From the NCBI RefSeq assembly GCF_036588685.1, contig NC_086373.1, positions 110,051,590-110,115,589 of the forward strand: DNA of 64,000 nucleotides. Reading direction: 5' to 3'. The translations under genes and the position numbers were made by a program. How positions within the stretch are numbered: the stretch's first letter is position 1; the number at the start of each line of letters is the position of its first letter. Origin of the DNA: Mytilus trossulus. Lineage: Eukaryota; Mollusca; Bivalvia; Mytilida; Mytilidae. Below are positions 12,801-21,995 of the stretch, in pieces. The notes beneath the pieces were generated by a model, which saw only the letters and a program-made list of their open reading frames with translations, was not told the DNA's origin and did no database searches.

Positions 12801-15800
12801 GAAGGTTAACAACAGGTCTTCAATATAGCGAGAAATTCCAGCACCCGGAGGCGTCCTTTAGCTGGCCCCTAAACAAATATATACTAGTTCAGTGATAAAG
12901 AACGCCATACTAATTTCCAAATTGTACACAAGAAACTAAAATTAAAATAATACAAGAATAAAAAAGGCCATAGGCTCCTGACTTGGGACAGGCGCAAAAA
13001 TGTGGCTGGGTTAAACATGTTTATGAGATCTCAACCCTCCCCCTATACCTCTAGCTAATGTAGAAAAGTAAACGCATTACAATATGCACATTTAAAATTC
13101 AATTTAAAAGAAGTTCGGGTCTGATGTCAGAAGATGTAACCAAAGAAAATAAACAAAATGACAATAATACATAAATAACAACAGACTACTAGCAGTTAAC
13201 TGACATGCCGGTTGTAATAGGTGATGAGAAATTTAAATACAAAATTAAAGGCAACTGAAGTCAGCTTGACTTTTCCTTTGAGATTTCCACTCTAAAGCCA
13301 TTTATTCATTGCCTTGATACAAACCATGTATGATAAGCATTGAATGATAATGCTGTATAAAAAAAACAATTAATTCCTATATATTCATAATTCAGTTATT
13401 AAACATGTTAAATATGAAATCTTTACCAATCCATTCCTATGATTTATATGATACTTTTCAGTAAAGAAAACATTAAGAAAATCAACAGCAGATAAAACCA
13501 AAGACAGACAAGATAGAGAGAAGACAAAAGAAGCCAGAGAGAAAATGTTAAAAGAAATGGCAGCACAGAAGAACGTAGCAGAAGTAAGAAGATTGACTCA
13601 GGAAGAACTATTAGAGGAAGCCAAAATTACAGAGGAAGAAAATCTACAGTCCTTAGGTCAGATAACAAACATATAATAGAAACATAATCAGTTATCTATT
13701 GCCTACCATCATATGGTCAAATGAACAAATGTCATATCAAATGGTCTTTAATAGTCAATTAAACATTGAACACAAATTCTGGAGTTATGGTCCATTCTTG
13801 CAACCATCAACTTAAAAGGCAACGAGTTGTGTTTTGTTGAATTGATCATCTAGCTTTCATTTAATTTTGACATGCACTTTTTGCTGCAGATATGATTTTA
13901 AGGTTGTCTTGTTTCAACGTAATTGTGGGAAATATTTCAATGATGCAGTAACCCAAAAAACTAAATAATCAAAAAGACATCTATAGGGCATCATACAGTT
14001 TTGTATACTGTGGATACATTTATAACAAATTTACAGTACATTTTTGTAATTTTAAAAAAGATCAAATTAATTTTCTTTGTAATTTTCAATAATTAAATGA
14101 TACGAAATTTTAATATATAATTTCAGAGGATTATAAAAGACTAGAAATGGAGAAAAAGAAAAACAGAATCCAGAAACAGATAAACAAAGGACCAATGATT
14201 AAATATCAGTCGTTTACTATGCCACTGATTGAAGAGTTACCCATGGAAACAGAAATTAATGTAGATGATATGTAAGTCAATATAAGATTAATAATATAAA
14301 ATCATCACTGTATTGTTCTTTATTCATTACAATAGAATATTGTAAAGTCAGCTAAATGTTTTAATTACGTTGTACTGTGAAAGGAATATTAAGCTTCTCA
14401 ATGATCAAAATTGGTGTTTGTCAAACTGCTATTTAACCAGTGTAATTTCCATTGTACTTGACACCAACATAAAGTGGAGATTTCAAAGTGTCTCCTCTGG
14501 GTCACATGTTTTTTATATTGAATAGCTCTAAATATAATGTAGAGAGTTTGATACACAATTTCTTTAACGACTGAAATGGTAGAAGACATTTACGATTCAA
14601 ATTTTTCTTGTGTAATGTTTAAAACTCTGCATTTACTCACCTTGAACAGAACAAAAAATTACTCAGCTTGAGTTTTTTGCTGGGAATAAGATATAAAGCA
14701 ATATATATAAAAAACATTTGGTATGATTGTCAATGCATATGTCAAATAACAGGGATGATTCCACTATATAGTTTAGGGCCGCTGAGCGGCCCTCAATTCC
14801 TCCAGCGGCCCCAAAAAATTGTGTGAAAAGAAATTCCCAATTTAGAAAAAAAGTATTTTAAAATTGATTTTTCCGGAAATGTTTCCTGCACCGATTAAGG
14901 CAATTACAATTTTTCCCATTTGTCTTCAAAGTGTTTTAAGATCCGAATAAGAATGATGTAAACGAAAGATTGTTAAGGTGGCTAGTGGGTACAAAAATTT
15001 TAGCAAAAAATTAAACCTTTATTTTTTCATTACAAATTTTATTTATTACACTATTAGTTGTTACTTTATGATATGGTACAAAAAACAACCAAAAAAAATG
15101 ATTTGGTTTGGCCCCAGATGACTTTAAAAATTGAAAAAGCTCCAAATCATCTCCCTTTGGTGCAAAAATGCCATTTTTTGGCCTTAAATTTGAAATATCT
15201 TTTTTAACTCATCGGTGACCTATATTTTTTATTATTGTTTTCAAATAAGCTGTACATAAACTAAATAAATGTAAAATTTAAGATAAGATATGTTATCATA
15301 TTGTTGTAATGTGTTTTTCTGAGACGTTTCTCAATACCTTAGTTCTCGTAAAAGCAGACCTTTAAAAGAAATATGCTTTTACTAGATCAAATACTCCCAT
15401 AGCATTTTCTTCAATTAAATTGAAGAAAATGCTATGAGAGTATTTGTTTTGATAATAGATGCTTTTTGTCAAAATGGGTCACATATTAAAAGCAGACCTC
15501 GACAGGGAGAAAAACTTATAAATTATCAAAATTCAATAGGCGCCGATTGCGTAAAGGTTCTGCCTGGCTCTCAAATAAAAAAAACGACTGTCTGCGCATT
15601 TTTGAACATACACGACAGATCATTTATGATGAAAAAGGATATCCACACACTATGAAACAGGTGAAACTTATACAATTTCCGTTTTTACAGGAAAATGATA
15701 TTATTTCATCATAGATTTCATGTGGAATAAAATTCCCAATTTTAAGAAAATTCCCAATTTGATGAAAATTTCCAATTTTGATGGTCAAGGGACCCATTTG

Positions 15801-16252
15801 AAAACAACTGGAATCATCCCTGAATAACCATTGAATAGCATGATCCTAGTACAGGCATATAAAATCTTGTTTCTATGACAGCCTCACACCTTGGGTGCTA
15901 ATAATAAGATCATATTTAAGTTGTACATAAATATCATTTTGCTTTTGTATTGTTTTGATTGATTTCAATCTGTTTTATTTTCAGAATGGAACCTCAGAAG
16001 AAATCAGAAGATATATGTGAGATATCAGAGAAGTGTTCACGGACATTTATAACATTCACAGATGATAGAACATTTAAGGAATACTTTCCCCAGAAAAAGC
16101 CAAAACTTTCACAAAAACAATATTGTCCTGTTACGAAACTACCAGCCAAATATTTTGATCCTATAACGCAGACTCCATATGCTACGGCCGATGCTTTTAG
16201 ATTGATACGGGAAGCATACGCTCAACAACAGGCAGACAGGAAGCGTAAATGA
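3752..16252 (+). CDS. VPS72: VPS72/YL1 homolog, six-exon gene (321 aa)
   Basis: Join 3752-3862, 9067-9219, 10189-10282, 13462-13656, 14127-14271, 15985-16252. All introns are GT-AG and the reading frame runs through every junction. The product is the YL1 subunit of SRCAP/SWR1- and TIP60/p400-type remodelers, a nuclear chaperone for H2A.Z-H2B. Residues 15-37 (start MSRLLEAEDEDDFYKTTYGG) match the N-terminal H2A.Z-binding segment. An acidic stretch (38-75) and a Lys-rich linker follow. Residues 168-180 (LTQEELLEEAKIT) match a conserved YL1 block. The YL1_C domain lies at about 280-311 with CPVTKLPAKYFDPITQTPYA and ATADAFRLIREAY. Vertebrate YL1 is about 364 aa; this protein lacks the Pro-rich C-terminal tail. 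The ATG has A at -3 and G at +4. Codon use and frame are clean, with no lesion. The family assignment is secure; exon edges are inferred from splice motifs and homology. Confidence 0.95.
3930..5220 (+). repeat. Interspersed repeat, family B, split by an insertion
   Basis: The two halves (3930-4055 and 4880-5220) form one repeat: GTGAGTGCCAATGAGACAAC, then AAGTAAACCATTATAGGTCA, CAACAAGCTATA, and after the insertion GGCCCCAAAATAATTAG. Shorter copies lie at 18160-18305 and 20638-20745. The insertion is the element at 4056-4879. Confidence 0.75.
4056..4879. mobile_element. hAT-like MITE
   Basis: The ends are CATGGTTGGCAAAG and TTTTTGTCAACCCTG, inverted relatives with the hAT-like CAGGGTTG pattern. 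Flanks are GCTATATA (4048-4055) and GCTATAAA (4880-4887), an 8-bp target duplication with one mismatch. The ends are packed with repeated CCCAGTA/CCCGGGTTT blocks. There is no transposase frame, so it is non-autonomous. Confidence 0.75.
5303..5432. repeat. Perfect 36-bp inverted repeat with inner palindrome
   Basis: Arms 5303-5338 and 5397-5432 are exact reverse complements. Between them a second stem (GCTGTATTGGCC against GGCCAATACAGC) surrounds CTCGAGAGCCGTAGGGTCGAGG. Confidence 0.9.
5504..5587 (+). repeat. Two tandem 42-bp units
   Basis: ATGTGAATATAGGGCCAATA and the rest of the unit occur twice in a row with a 42-bp period and no visible difference. Confidence 0.9.
6038..6160. repeat. Perfect 31-bp inverted repeat
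   Basis: Arms 6038-6068 and 6130-6160 are exact reverse complements (CATGTTATGGAGTGGTATTT...) around a 61-bp spacer containing GGGAAATTTCACAGCCCCTT. Confidence 0.9.
7722..8596. mobile_element. hAT-family MITE with 8-bp target duplication
   Basis: Ends are TAGTGATGTC and GACAACACTA. The flanks are identical GTAATAAC at 7714-7721 and 8597-8604. Subterminal AACCGGTTAACCGG palindromes lie at both ends. 875 bp, no transposase frame. It is nested in the larger element at 5254-8659. Confidence 0.9.
9067..9219 (+). CDS. VPS72: VPS72 exon 2 (residues 38-88)
   Basis: 51 codons, phase 0 at both ends, acceptor TTCAG. The exon encodes an Asp/Glu/Ser-rich stretch followed by KRKKKGVNTKAYK. The donor is AAG|GTGGTG, weaker than its neighbours. 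It is placed there because the family sequence continues TKAYK-EP and exon 3 begins with EP. Confidence 0.92.
9603..9619 (+). repeat. Poly-G run (17 G)
   Basis: An uninterrupted G17 in VPS72 intron 2, able in principle to form a G-quadruplex in DNA or pre-mRNA. The length may be affected by sequencing slippage. Confidence 0.85.
10189..10282 (+). CDS. VPS72: VPS72 exon 3 (residues 89-119 plus one base)
   Basis: 94 nt after acceptor TTTCAG. It begins EPVKK and encodes a Lys/Pro-rich basic linker. The donor CAG|GTTAGT leaves phase 1, completed by TA of exon 4. Confidence 0.9.
10313..10873. mobile_element. TTAA-flanked MITE in VPS72 intron 3
   Basis: Left TTAAGGAGGCTCGAGGGTAT and right, reversed, TTAAGGGGGTTCGCGGGTCT form inverted ends with TTAA at both termini, as in piggyBac-type insertions. 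No coding capacity. A 5' part of a second copy is at 14973. Confidence 0.75.
11015..12635 (+). mobile_element. Complete pearl/HINE-like element (type 1)
   Basis: Order: hairpin GCTCACCTGGCCC-AAA-GGGCCAAGTGAGC; (CGT)n tract (11066-11100); about three tandem units of roughly 490 bp, each with TTCTCCTCTGAAACT, CCAAGATGGCCGCCATGG and GTCAACATGACC; then AGGTGAGCGACACAGG and a GGCTCTTTAGAGCC hairpin. The layout matches published bivalve pearl/CvA/MgE elements, which are considered Helentron-derived. The family name is inferred. Confidence 0.75.
12735..13075 (+). repeat. Interspersed repeat, family A, longest copy
   Basis: Full-length relative of 3230-3480 in VPS72 intron 3. It extends through TCCTGACTTGGGACAGGCGC to CTCCCCCTATACCTCTAGC. 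Confidence 0.8.
13462..13656 (+). CDS. VPS72: VPS72 exon 4 (residues 120-184)
   Basis: 195 nt after acceptor TTTTCAG. It begins VKKTLRKSTADKT and includes LTQEELLEEAKITEEENL, which aligns well with vertebrate YL1 (TQEELLREAKITEE). A charged helical region precedes it. Donor is TTAG|GTCAGA, phase 1. Confidence 0.93.
14127..14271 (+). CDS. VPS72: VPS72 exon 5 (residues 185-232)
   Basis: 145 nt after acceptor TTTCAG. It encodes EDYKRLEMEKKK and GPMIKYQSFTMPL, the counterpart of the conserved GPIITYHSVTVPL segment. Donor is AT|GTAAGT, phase 2. Confidence 0.92.
14973..15300 (+). mobile_element. Truncated TTAA MITE copy
   Basis: Relative of 10313-10873 in the same orientation, with shared CATTACAAATTTTATT, TGGCCCCAGATGACTTT and AACTCATCGGTGACCTATA. 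The right inverted end is missing. Confidence 0.75.
15388..15446. repeat. 59-bp near-perfect palindrome
   Basis: Arms of 29 bp (CAAATACTCCCATAGCATTT...) match at 28 of 29 positions across a single-base centre at 15417. It lies in VPS72 intron 5. Confidence 0.9.
15985..16252 (+). CDS. VPS72: VPS72 exon 6 with YL1_C domain (residues 233-321)
   Basis: 268 nt after acceptor TTTTCAG, ending in TGA at 16250-16252. It encodes CSRTFITFTDDRTFKEYFPQ and then the YL1_C domain with CPVTKLPAKYFDP and YATADAFRLIREAY. The protein ends in a basic QQADRKRK. Confidence 0.96.
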
Positions 16253-16340
16253 TAAAAATCTATGTTACAAATACAGAATTCATGAGTGATTTGTTACCAG
16301 TATGTGTTCAAGAAGATTCAAGACTTTTATAGACCTGATA

Positions 16341-16346
16341 AATAAA
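16341..16346 (+). terminator. VPS72 polyadenylation signal
   Basis: AATAAA 89 bases after the stop codon, followed by a T-rich stretch at 16356-16380. This fits a short 3' UTR ending near 16365. Confidence 0.7.
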
Positions 16347-16720
16347 AGACAATTTATTTTGTACATTTTTTTCCATGTTTTTCAGGTCCAAACTACACCT
16401 AGAAGGAGTACAAGACGTTCACTTTGTTATATTACTTTGGCTATAACTTTCTAAGTACCATGATTCTATAAGAAGTTAGGTTCTCTTCAGTTTTATGAAA
16501 TAAGTTATAAATTGAAGCAATTACAATGATAAATCTTGCAGTACATCCATTGTCCAACAATTAAAATAACAAATGCACTTTAATAAAAAAAAAACAGTAT
16601 TAACAGTGCTTTCAAAATCGTTGTAGTTTTTGTCTGACCTGCAAGTCCAATAATGTGAGATACTGCTATAGCGATGAATAAGTTCACATCAGAGATACTA
16701 TAAGCCATAGTTGTTTGGAA

Positions 16721-17464
16721 TACTGTGAAAGTACTTTTATTCGTGGGGTACCAATTTTCGTGGTTTTCGTGGATGACTCTATCCACGAATTTAAGTGTCC
16801 AACGAAATAAAACAACCGTTATCCAAATCACGACATAGAAAGATCCCCATCGGTAGGTTTGACTACTGATATGCTCTAGAGAATATATTGAATAACACCA
16901 AATCTGAGAATACTCTAAAGCAGTCACAGAACAACAACCGCATGCAGGATCATATACCCATTTAATCTTTAACAACCTAAACTGTACAACTTTTGATAGT
17001 TTAATGCTCATAAAATATAATTTCGATCGATGAAAGTCAGATTTCCGGTTTTGATATGCTAGTATGATAAAGTGTTCATTTTATATCCGTACATATAAGA
17101 AATAACAATTTCATGCTGGGCTTGATAATAATTATTTGACAATTCAAGATACGTTTTAAGCATATGTTATCGTTTTCTTTAGGTGACATGTTTTTGGCCT
17201 AATTAACACATTTGATGGTCTTTAATCTGTTTATCATTTTATCATGGCTTAGTCAGTGTTATTACTACGAATTAGACGGGTCAATGTTTACTTTGCAATT
17301 TCCTTCAATCCAGACTATTTGTAACCTTCGTTTCTAAAGGCTTAAATATTTTGATTTTTTTTACTTTAGAAAACTAAAATCCACGAATTTAAAAACCCAC
17401 GAACATGTTAATATTGCTCAAACCACGAAAATTGATACCCACGATTTAAAGTACTTTCACAGTA
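16721..17464. mobile_element. TA-flanked MITE, Tc1/mariner-like
   Basis: Left TACTGTGAAAGTACTTTTAT and right, reversed, TACTGTGAAAGTACTTTAAA give inverted ends of at least 45 bp, including ATTTTCGTGGTTT, bounded by TA. An open frame of 143 codons on the minus strand crosses it but has no transposase features. Confidence 0.75.
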
Positions 17465-17480
17465 AATGTTAGGTGTTCAT

Positions 17481-17825
17481 GACTGTTTTGTAGGATCCAT
17501 CTTAAATTGACCTCATTTTTGTGGTTGATTCAAATGTGATTTGGTGGTTTTGTCTGTTGTTCAGATACAATAAGCAAAGGCTTTAATAGTAGTGTTAATT
17601 TATAACATTAAAATGACAACATTACATGACAAGGTTACATTAGAAAAGTGAGAACAAGGTTATTTGAACTCTGCTAGGACATTTTAAAACATCTACAATC
17701 ATTCCATACAACAAATAATTTCGACCCTTTGCTTATTGTATCTGAACAACAGACAAAACCACCAAATCACATTTGAATCAACCATAAAAATGAGGTCAAT
17801 TTAAGATGGATCCTACAAAACAGTC
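17481..17825. repeat. 100-bp inverted repeat, 99% identical arms
   Basis: Arm 17481-17580 begins GACTGTTTTGTAGGATCCAT. Arm 17726-17825 is its reverse complement with one mismatch. The spacer is 145 bp. No ORF or transposase end motif is recognised. Confidence 0.92.
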
Positions 17826-17829
17826 AGGT

Positions 17830-18075
17830 TCAACCCACCATTTTTTCATAAAATGCCCTGTACCAAGTCAGAAAAATGGCCATTGTTACATTAAAGTTCA
17901 TTTCTGTGTGTTTTACATTTCGGTGTAGTGTCTCTGTTGTGTCATTGTTCTCTTATATTTGATATGTTTCTCTCAGTTTTAGTTTGTAACCTGGATTTGT
18001 TTTTTTTTATCGATTTATGAATTTTGAACAGCGGTATACTTCTGTTGCCCTTATTAGTCAGTGTTAAGTTTCCAT
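17830..18075 (+). repeat. Interspersed repeat, family E
   Basis: Includes CCTGTACCAAGTCAGAAAAA, GTTTGTAACCTGGATTTG and TTTTGAACAGCGGTATACTT. Related copies lie at 34480-34680 and 55860-55960, with fragments near 20300 and 55490. Confidence 0.7.
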
Positions 18076-19440
18076 ATTTTAAAAAATAAAAAAGAGAGAT
18101 TATGCTACAAGATATGTCAACTATATTTGGGGTATGGAATGAATTTAAGATGTGCATAGATATAGGAAGATGTTGTTTGAGTGCCAATAAGACAACTCTC
18201 CATCCAAGTCTCAATTATAAAAGTAAACCATTATACATGTAGGTTAAGGTACGCCCTTAAACAAGGAGCCTGGACTGACATCAAACAGCAAGCTATAAAA
18301 GGTCTCAAAAATTGTTTATTTGACACCTAATTTACATGGTTCATATGAGTTAACAATATTTCCTGTTTCAAAGATCACAATGCTTATTTAGCCAAAAAAT
18401 TACAGAAAAATAAGTACATACATATAGCAAAATTATGCAAATTGTTAACTTCTTTTTGTTGCACATGCTTTAAAATAAATTAGACAACAAGCATTGCCCC
18501 GAAAAAATATTTAAAAACCTGTCAAGTTTTGAAATTGGGTCATCCATTATAGTTTTACATAGCTGGTTTCTAGACACAGAATGAAATTATGGTTTGCATA
18601 AGTAACAATTGAGGTAAACACATGTCATAGAGCTTTAAGCTGATAAAAAATAAAGTTTATTACAAACCAGATAAGGAGTTGATATTGATTACAGGAGATA
18701 ACAGTATCTATAAATGTATCATCTACAAGATTTGTAATTTACAGCAGCAGTATAGAGAAAATGTTTTAATAATATAAAAATTTAACTAATTATATGAATA
18801 ATTTCAACACATTTTTTCTCAGAACTGAGTTTTTTAAATTCTTAGACATCTTTCACCTATATCACATGTTTTGAATTAATTCAACAGGACAGAAATAGAT
18901 TGTTTATATATTAAAAAAAAAGTACCATTTAACCATTTGGAGCTCTTTAAATTGCCTTTAGTAATTCAGAGAGAGAAAACTACAACAAAATATTCTAAAG
19001 GTCAATATGTGGTTGCAACAATAAACAAGTGACTTTACCATATCAAGCTTTATTTCAGCCTTGACACATTTTGTGTAAACAACACCGCATATCTACCAAC
19101 AATACCACATTCTAAGATAAAATTGACTACTGATGTCTCTCTTGGTATAGAAATCATAAGGACATCAACATGTTGACTGTGTACAATGGTCAGTCACATT
19201 GTACTGAGAGGTCCAAAGTAAAATATGACAGCTCCGTACAAAATTTCAACAAGCCATTTATATATATGAAATTGGGCTTATTTAGCTCTTAAATATTTAT
19301 GAAGATGAACAGGGATAATTCTACAGGTTTAAACTAAGACTATGTCAAGTTTGAAATTGCCTAGAATTTGTGAAGATATTTTCGAATAAAAAATCATTGA
19401 AAATAACCCCAACCCTGTTTGTGTTTTAAACTGAACTCAC

Positions 19441-19566
19441 CGTGTCCTCTTGAATAGCAAAATGTATAAGGAGCATACCATAGAAATCGTTAAGAAAAGC
19501 CCTTATGTCCTGATTCATGGCAACAAACAACAGTTCTCCAAAATACTGATAGCAAGCTCCAAACTG
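19441..19566 (-). CDS. Unassigned candidate internal exon (42 codons)
   Basis: On the minus strand an open stretch of exactly 42 codons lies between TATATCAG and ACG|GTGAGT, phase 0-0. It reads QFGACYQYFGELLFVAMNQD, then IRAFLNDFYGMLLIHFAIQE, then DT, which has amphipathic, protein-like composition. A TAA lies in frame just before the acceptor, as expected of an intron. I do not recognise the protein and found no partner exon with confidence. A second good donor, CAG|GTGAGT, lies about 50 bases upstream (near 19613-19621), so the transcript structure is unclear. It could be an exon of a larger minus-strand gene whose other exons lie outside, or chance. Confidence 0.3.
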
Positions 19567-19837
19567 CTGATATATAAATTATGCTTTCTTAATCTCTAAA
19601 ATCAGCTGCTGCACTCACCTGTAGATACACGAATAGTACGAAGAGTGTTGGACAACTTCGGTTAGCTTCGGTATTGGTGGTTGATTTAAGTATTATTTAT
19701 AATGTATAAAATTTCCAAAAATAAAAAATAAAATGTGCCTAAAATTGCCATATAGAAAAAATAATGATTCCAAAAGATACCTTTTTTCATGGGTAGGCGA
19801 TATATGAATGTCCTATAAAAAAAAGTTTTTTTTTTTG

Positions 19838-19993
19838 TGCACATGTATAAATAAATTCTTAAAAATATATAAAAAAAGATAACAAAATGTACTTTTCCGT
19901 CACAGCATTTGCTTTGAATGAGGCACATGTTGGATGAGTATTGTTTATACGAAATGAGACAGGTGTTAACAGATCCTTTCATAGCATACACAT
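19838..19993 (+). repeat. 156-bp direct repeat, left copy
   Basis: Begins TGCACATGTATAAATAAATT and ends GCATACACAT. It is 155/156 identical to 20895-21050. Confidence 0.95.
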
Positions 19994-20885
19994 TGTTTCC
20001 AGATGACAATAAAACAGTCCCAAAATCACTGAATAAGGACATCCCATTTATTAATTTCTAGGTCCTAAAGCTAGACAGTTGGCCGGAGTCTCAGTTTGTT
20101 CTCAAAAGGCCAATATGTGCTATAGACTTTTGTTTTTAACATATTTATGAAAGTCTTTGTTTGGGGTTTTTCATTTTTTTCCCTTTTTGGCCATCATTAT
20201 CTTTTTTTAATTCTTTGTTTCCCTCCCTTTCTTTAATTTTAAGATGTATATTCTGTTCAAGGCAATTCAAAAAAGGGGGAAGTCCACAGAAACAGACTAG
20301 TCATACTATAGACTTAATGAATAAAGGCAACAGTATTATACCGCTGTTCGAAGGTCATATATTGGTTGAGAGAAACAAATCCGGATAACAAACAACTAAA
20401 ACTGATGAAACAAATCAAATATAAGAGGAAAACAACGAAAAAAACAGAAACACTTAAGTGCAACAAAAAACCAAAAGACAAAATAATCGGTTTTTTTTTT
20501 GGTCAAGCGCAACCTAGAAATAGACAATGTTACTTTTTGTTCGACACACAAACATTTCGAGCACCCAATTCCTATTTAGCCATCTTTAGAGAATTAAATA
20601 TATAAAGCCCATCGAGGCTTTTCTATATATAAACAAATAGATATAGGTAGATGTGGTGTGAGTGCCAATGAGACAACTCTCAATCCAAATAACAATTTAA
20701 AAAGTAAACCATTATAGGTTAAAGTACGGCCTTCAATGACTATTTTGTATCTATGTGCGTCTTTTCATTTTCTGTATTGCAAAAGATTACGGTACCTTTT
20801 GATTAGGACGATAGCACAGGATAATGCTACATTTGTACCTTTATAAAATAGATTAAAACAATGCTATCTTAAGTTATTAACAAAT

Positions 20886-20891
20886 TTTATT
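20886..20891 (-). terminator. Possible polyadenylation signal, IL-17-like gene
   Basis: AATAAA on the minus strand, about 530 bases past the stop and just beyond the 156-bp direct repeat. I found no closer AATAAA. If used, the 3' UTR contains that repeat. Confidence 0.35.
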
Positions 20892-20894
20892 AAA

Positions 20895-21050
20895 TGCACA
20901 TGTATAAATAAATTCTTAAAAACATATAAAAAAAGATAACAAAATGTACTTTTCCGTCACAGCATTTGCTTTGAATGAGGCACATGTTGGATGAGTATTG
21001 TTTATACGAAATGAGACAGGTGTTAACAGATCCTTTCATAGCATACACAT
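20895..21050 (+). repeat. 156-bp direct repeat, right copy
   Basis: Partner of 19838-19993 at a distance of 1057 bp. The only mismatch is T to C in the AAAAA[T/C]ATATAAAA block. It lies in the 3' flank of the IL-17-like gene. Confidence 0.95.
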
Positions 21051-21249
21051 GTTTACCAATGTTAATTACACAACATCATACACAATGTTTTAGTCATTTT
21101 AGTCACAGATTCACTCAAGTCTTCACATACACTTCACGTTTACATACATTAACAACGTTTTTTTTATAATAAAATGTTGGCAGTGAACACATTACACATA
21201 CTGGAATAACGGCAAGTTAGATAGAAAGACAATGGTAACCAATATTATA

Positions 21250-21436
21250 TCTAATATTGATTGGGATTTGTTTTTTATCCATAATTTACCCTGATTTGGT
21301 TGTAAGTTGGTTAACGTTTTCATGGATTCAGATCTTATTCTTACATTGATTTGGATTTGTTCTTTATCCATGATTTACCCTGCTTCCGTTGCATCGATAG
21401 TTAGTAAGTTGGTTAACGTTTACATGGATTCAGGCC
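21250..21436. repeat. Tandem duplication at the 3' end of the IL-17-like gene
   Basis: Two units of about 90-100 bp share GATTTGTT[C/T]TTTATCCAT, ATTTACCCTG and GTTGGTTAACGTTT-CATGGATTCAG. The right unit contains the last codons and stop of the IL-17-like CDS; the left unit repeats them in the 3' UTR. The right unit carries about 13 extra bases. Confidence 0.85.
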
Positions 21437-21995
21437 CATCAGCACCGAGTGGAGGACTTGTCATCAGAATAGAGTTTTCCTTTTCACGTCCAACTGCGCA
21501 TGTACAAGTGACGGGTAGATGGTGAGTATATGGCTCGTATTTCCACACACCATTTTCGCAGACTCCTGTATTTTTTAACATTTTCATAGGTAAGGTAACA
21601 GGTTCGCATACATTGAAATCGCTTTGTCCTGATTTCTCTAGACAACCTTGACAACGACAGCGTACTTCTGTTATCATTTTAGGATAGCGTTTAGTATCCT
21701 CTTCCATGACGTAATAGTATGGACATGTTGATCTGTGATATAGAGAGGCACCTATTGTTTTCAGTAATTCTAAAGAATTACTTGGGCAAGATGTTTCACC
21801 AAATGTTAACTTCCCATTAACTAATTCTTGTTTGAGATTGGAAACTTCATAAGGTATACGTTCCAAGACGTTATTTCCGTTTTCAGCTTGGAGTTTTTTC
21901 CACATCCCATCAAGGTTGACTGGGTCCTGACAAGGCAGTGGTGTTGAAACAACTAGAGCAGCATAACACAATACAGCGACAGAGACATACAAAAG
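21420..21995 (-). CDS. IL-17-like exon 2 (residues 2-192)
   Basis: Holds all of the mature protein and the TAA stop (21420-21422). The preceding intron is about 466 bp. The last codons lie inside the right unit of a tandem duplication (21250-21436). Confidence 0.93.
   Translation of the reverse strand, partial: LLYVSVAVLCYAALVVSTPLPCQDPVNLDGMWKKLQAENGNNVLERIPYEVSNLKQELVNGKLTFGETSCPSNSLELLKTIGASLYHRSTCPYYYVMEEDTKRYPKMITEVRCRCQGCLEKSGQSDFNVCEPVTLPMKMLKNTGVCENGVWKYEPYTHHLPVTCTCAVGREKENSILMTSPPLGADGPESM

Larger units (their letters stand above)
14750..15822. mobile_element. Element with CAGGGATGATTCCA inverted ends
   Basis: CAGGGATGATTCCA at 14750 is matched by TGGAATCATCCCTG at 15809-15822. 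It carries an AGGGCCGCTGAGCGGCCCT hairpin near the left end and repeated AAATTCCCAATTT blocks near both ends. A truncated TTAA MITE is nested within. The ends look hAT-like; a clean target duplication was not found. Confidence 0.65.

Noticed and set aside
15434..15655. 73-codon plus-strand frame
   Set aside because: It begins inside a palindrome within a mobile element in VPS72 intron 5; no homology is recognised.
16580..17011. 143-codon minus-strand open frame
   Set aside because: It crosses the left end of a TA-flanked MITE and shows no domain, signal or codon pattern of a real gene.
19686..20042. 118-codon minus-strand frame with Cys-containing segment
   Set aside because: Half of it is the 156-bp direct repeat and the rest is low-complexity. 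No splice model links it to the IL-17 gene.
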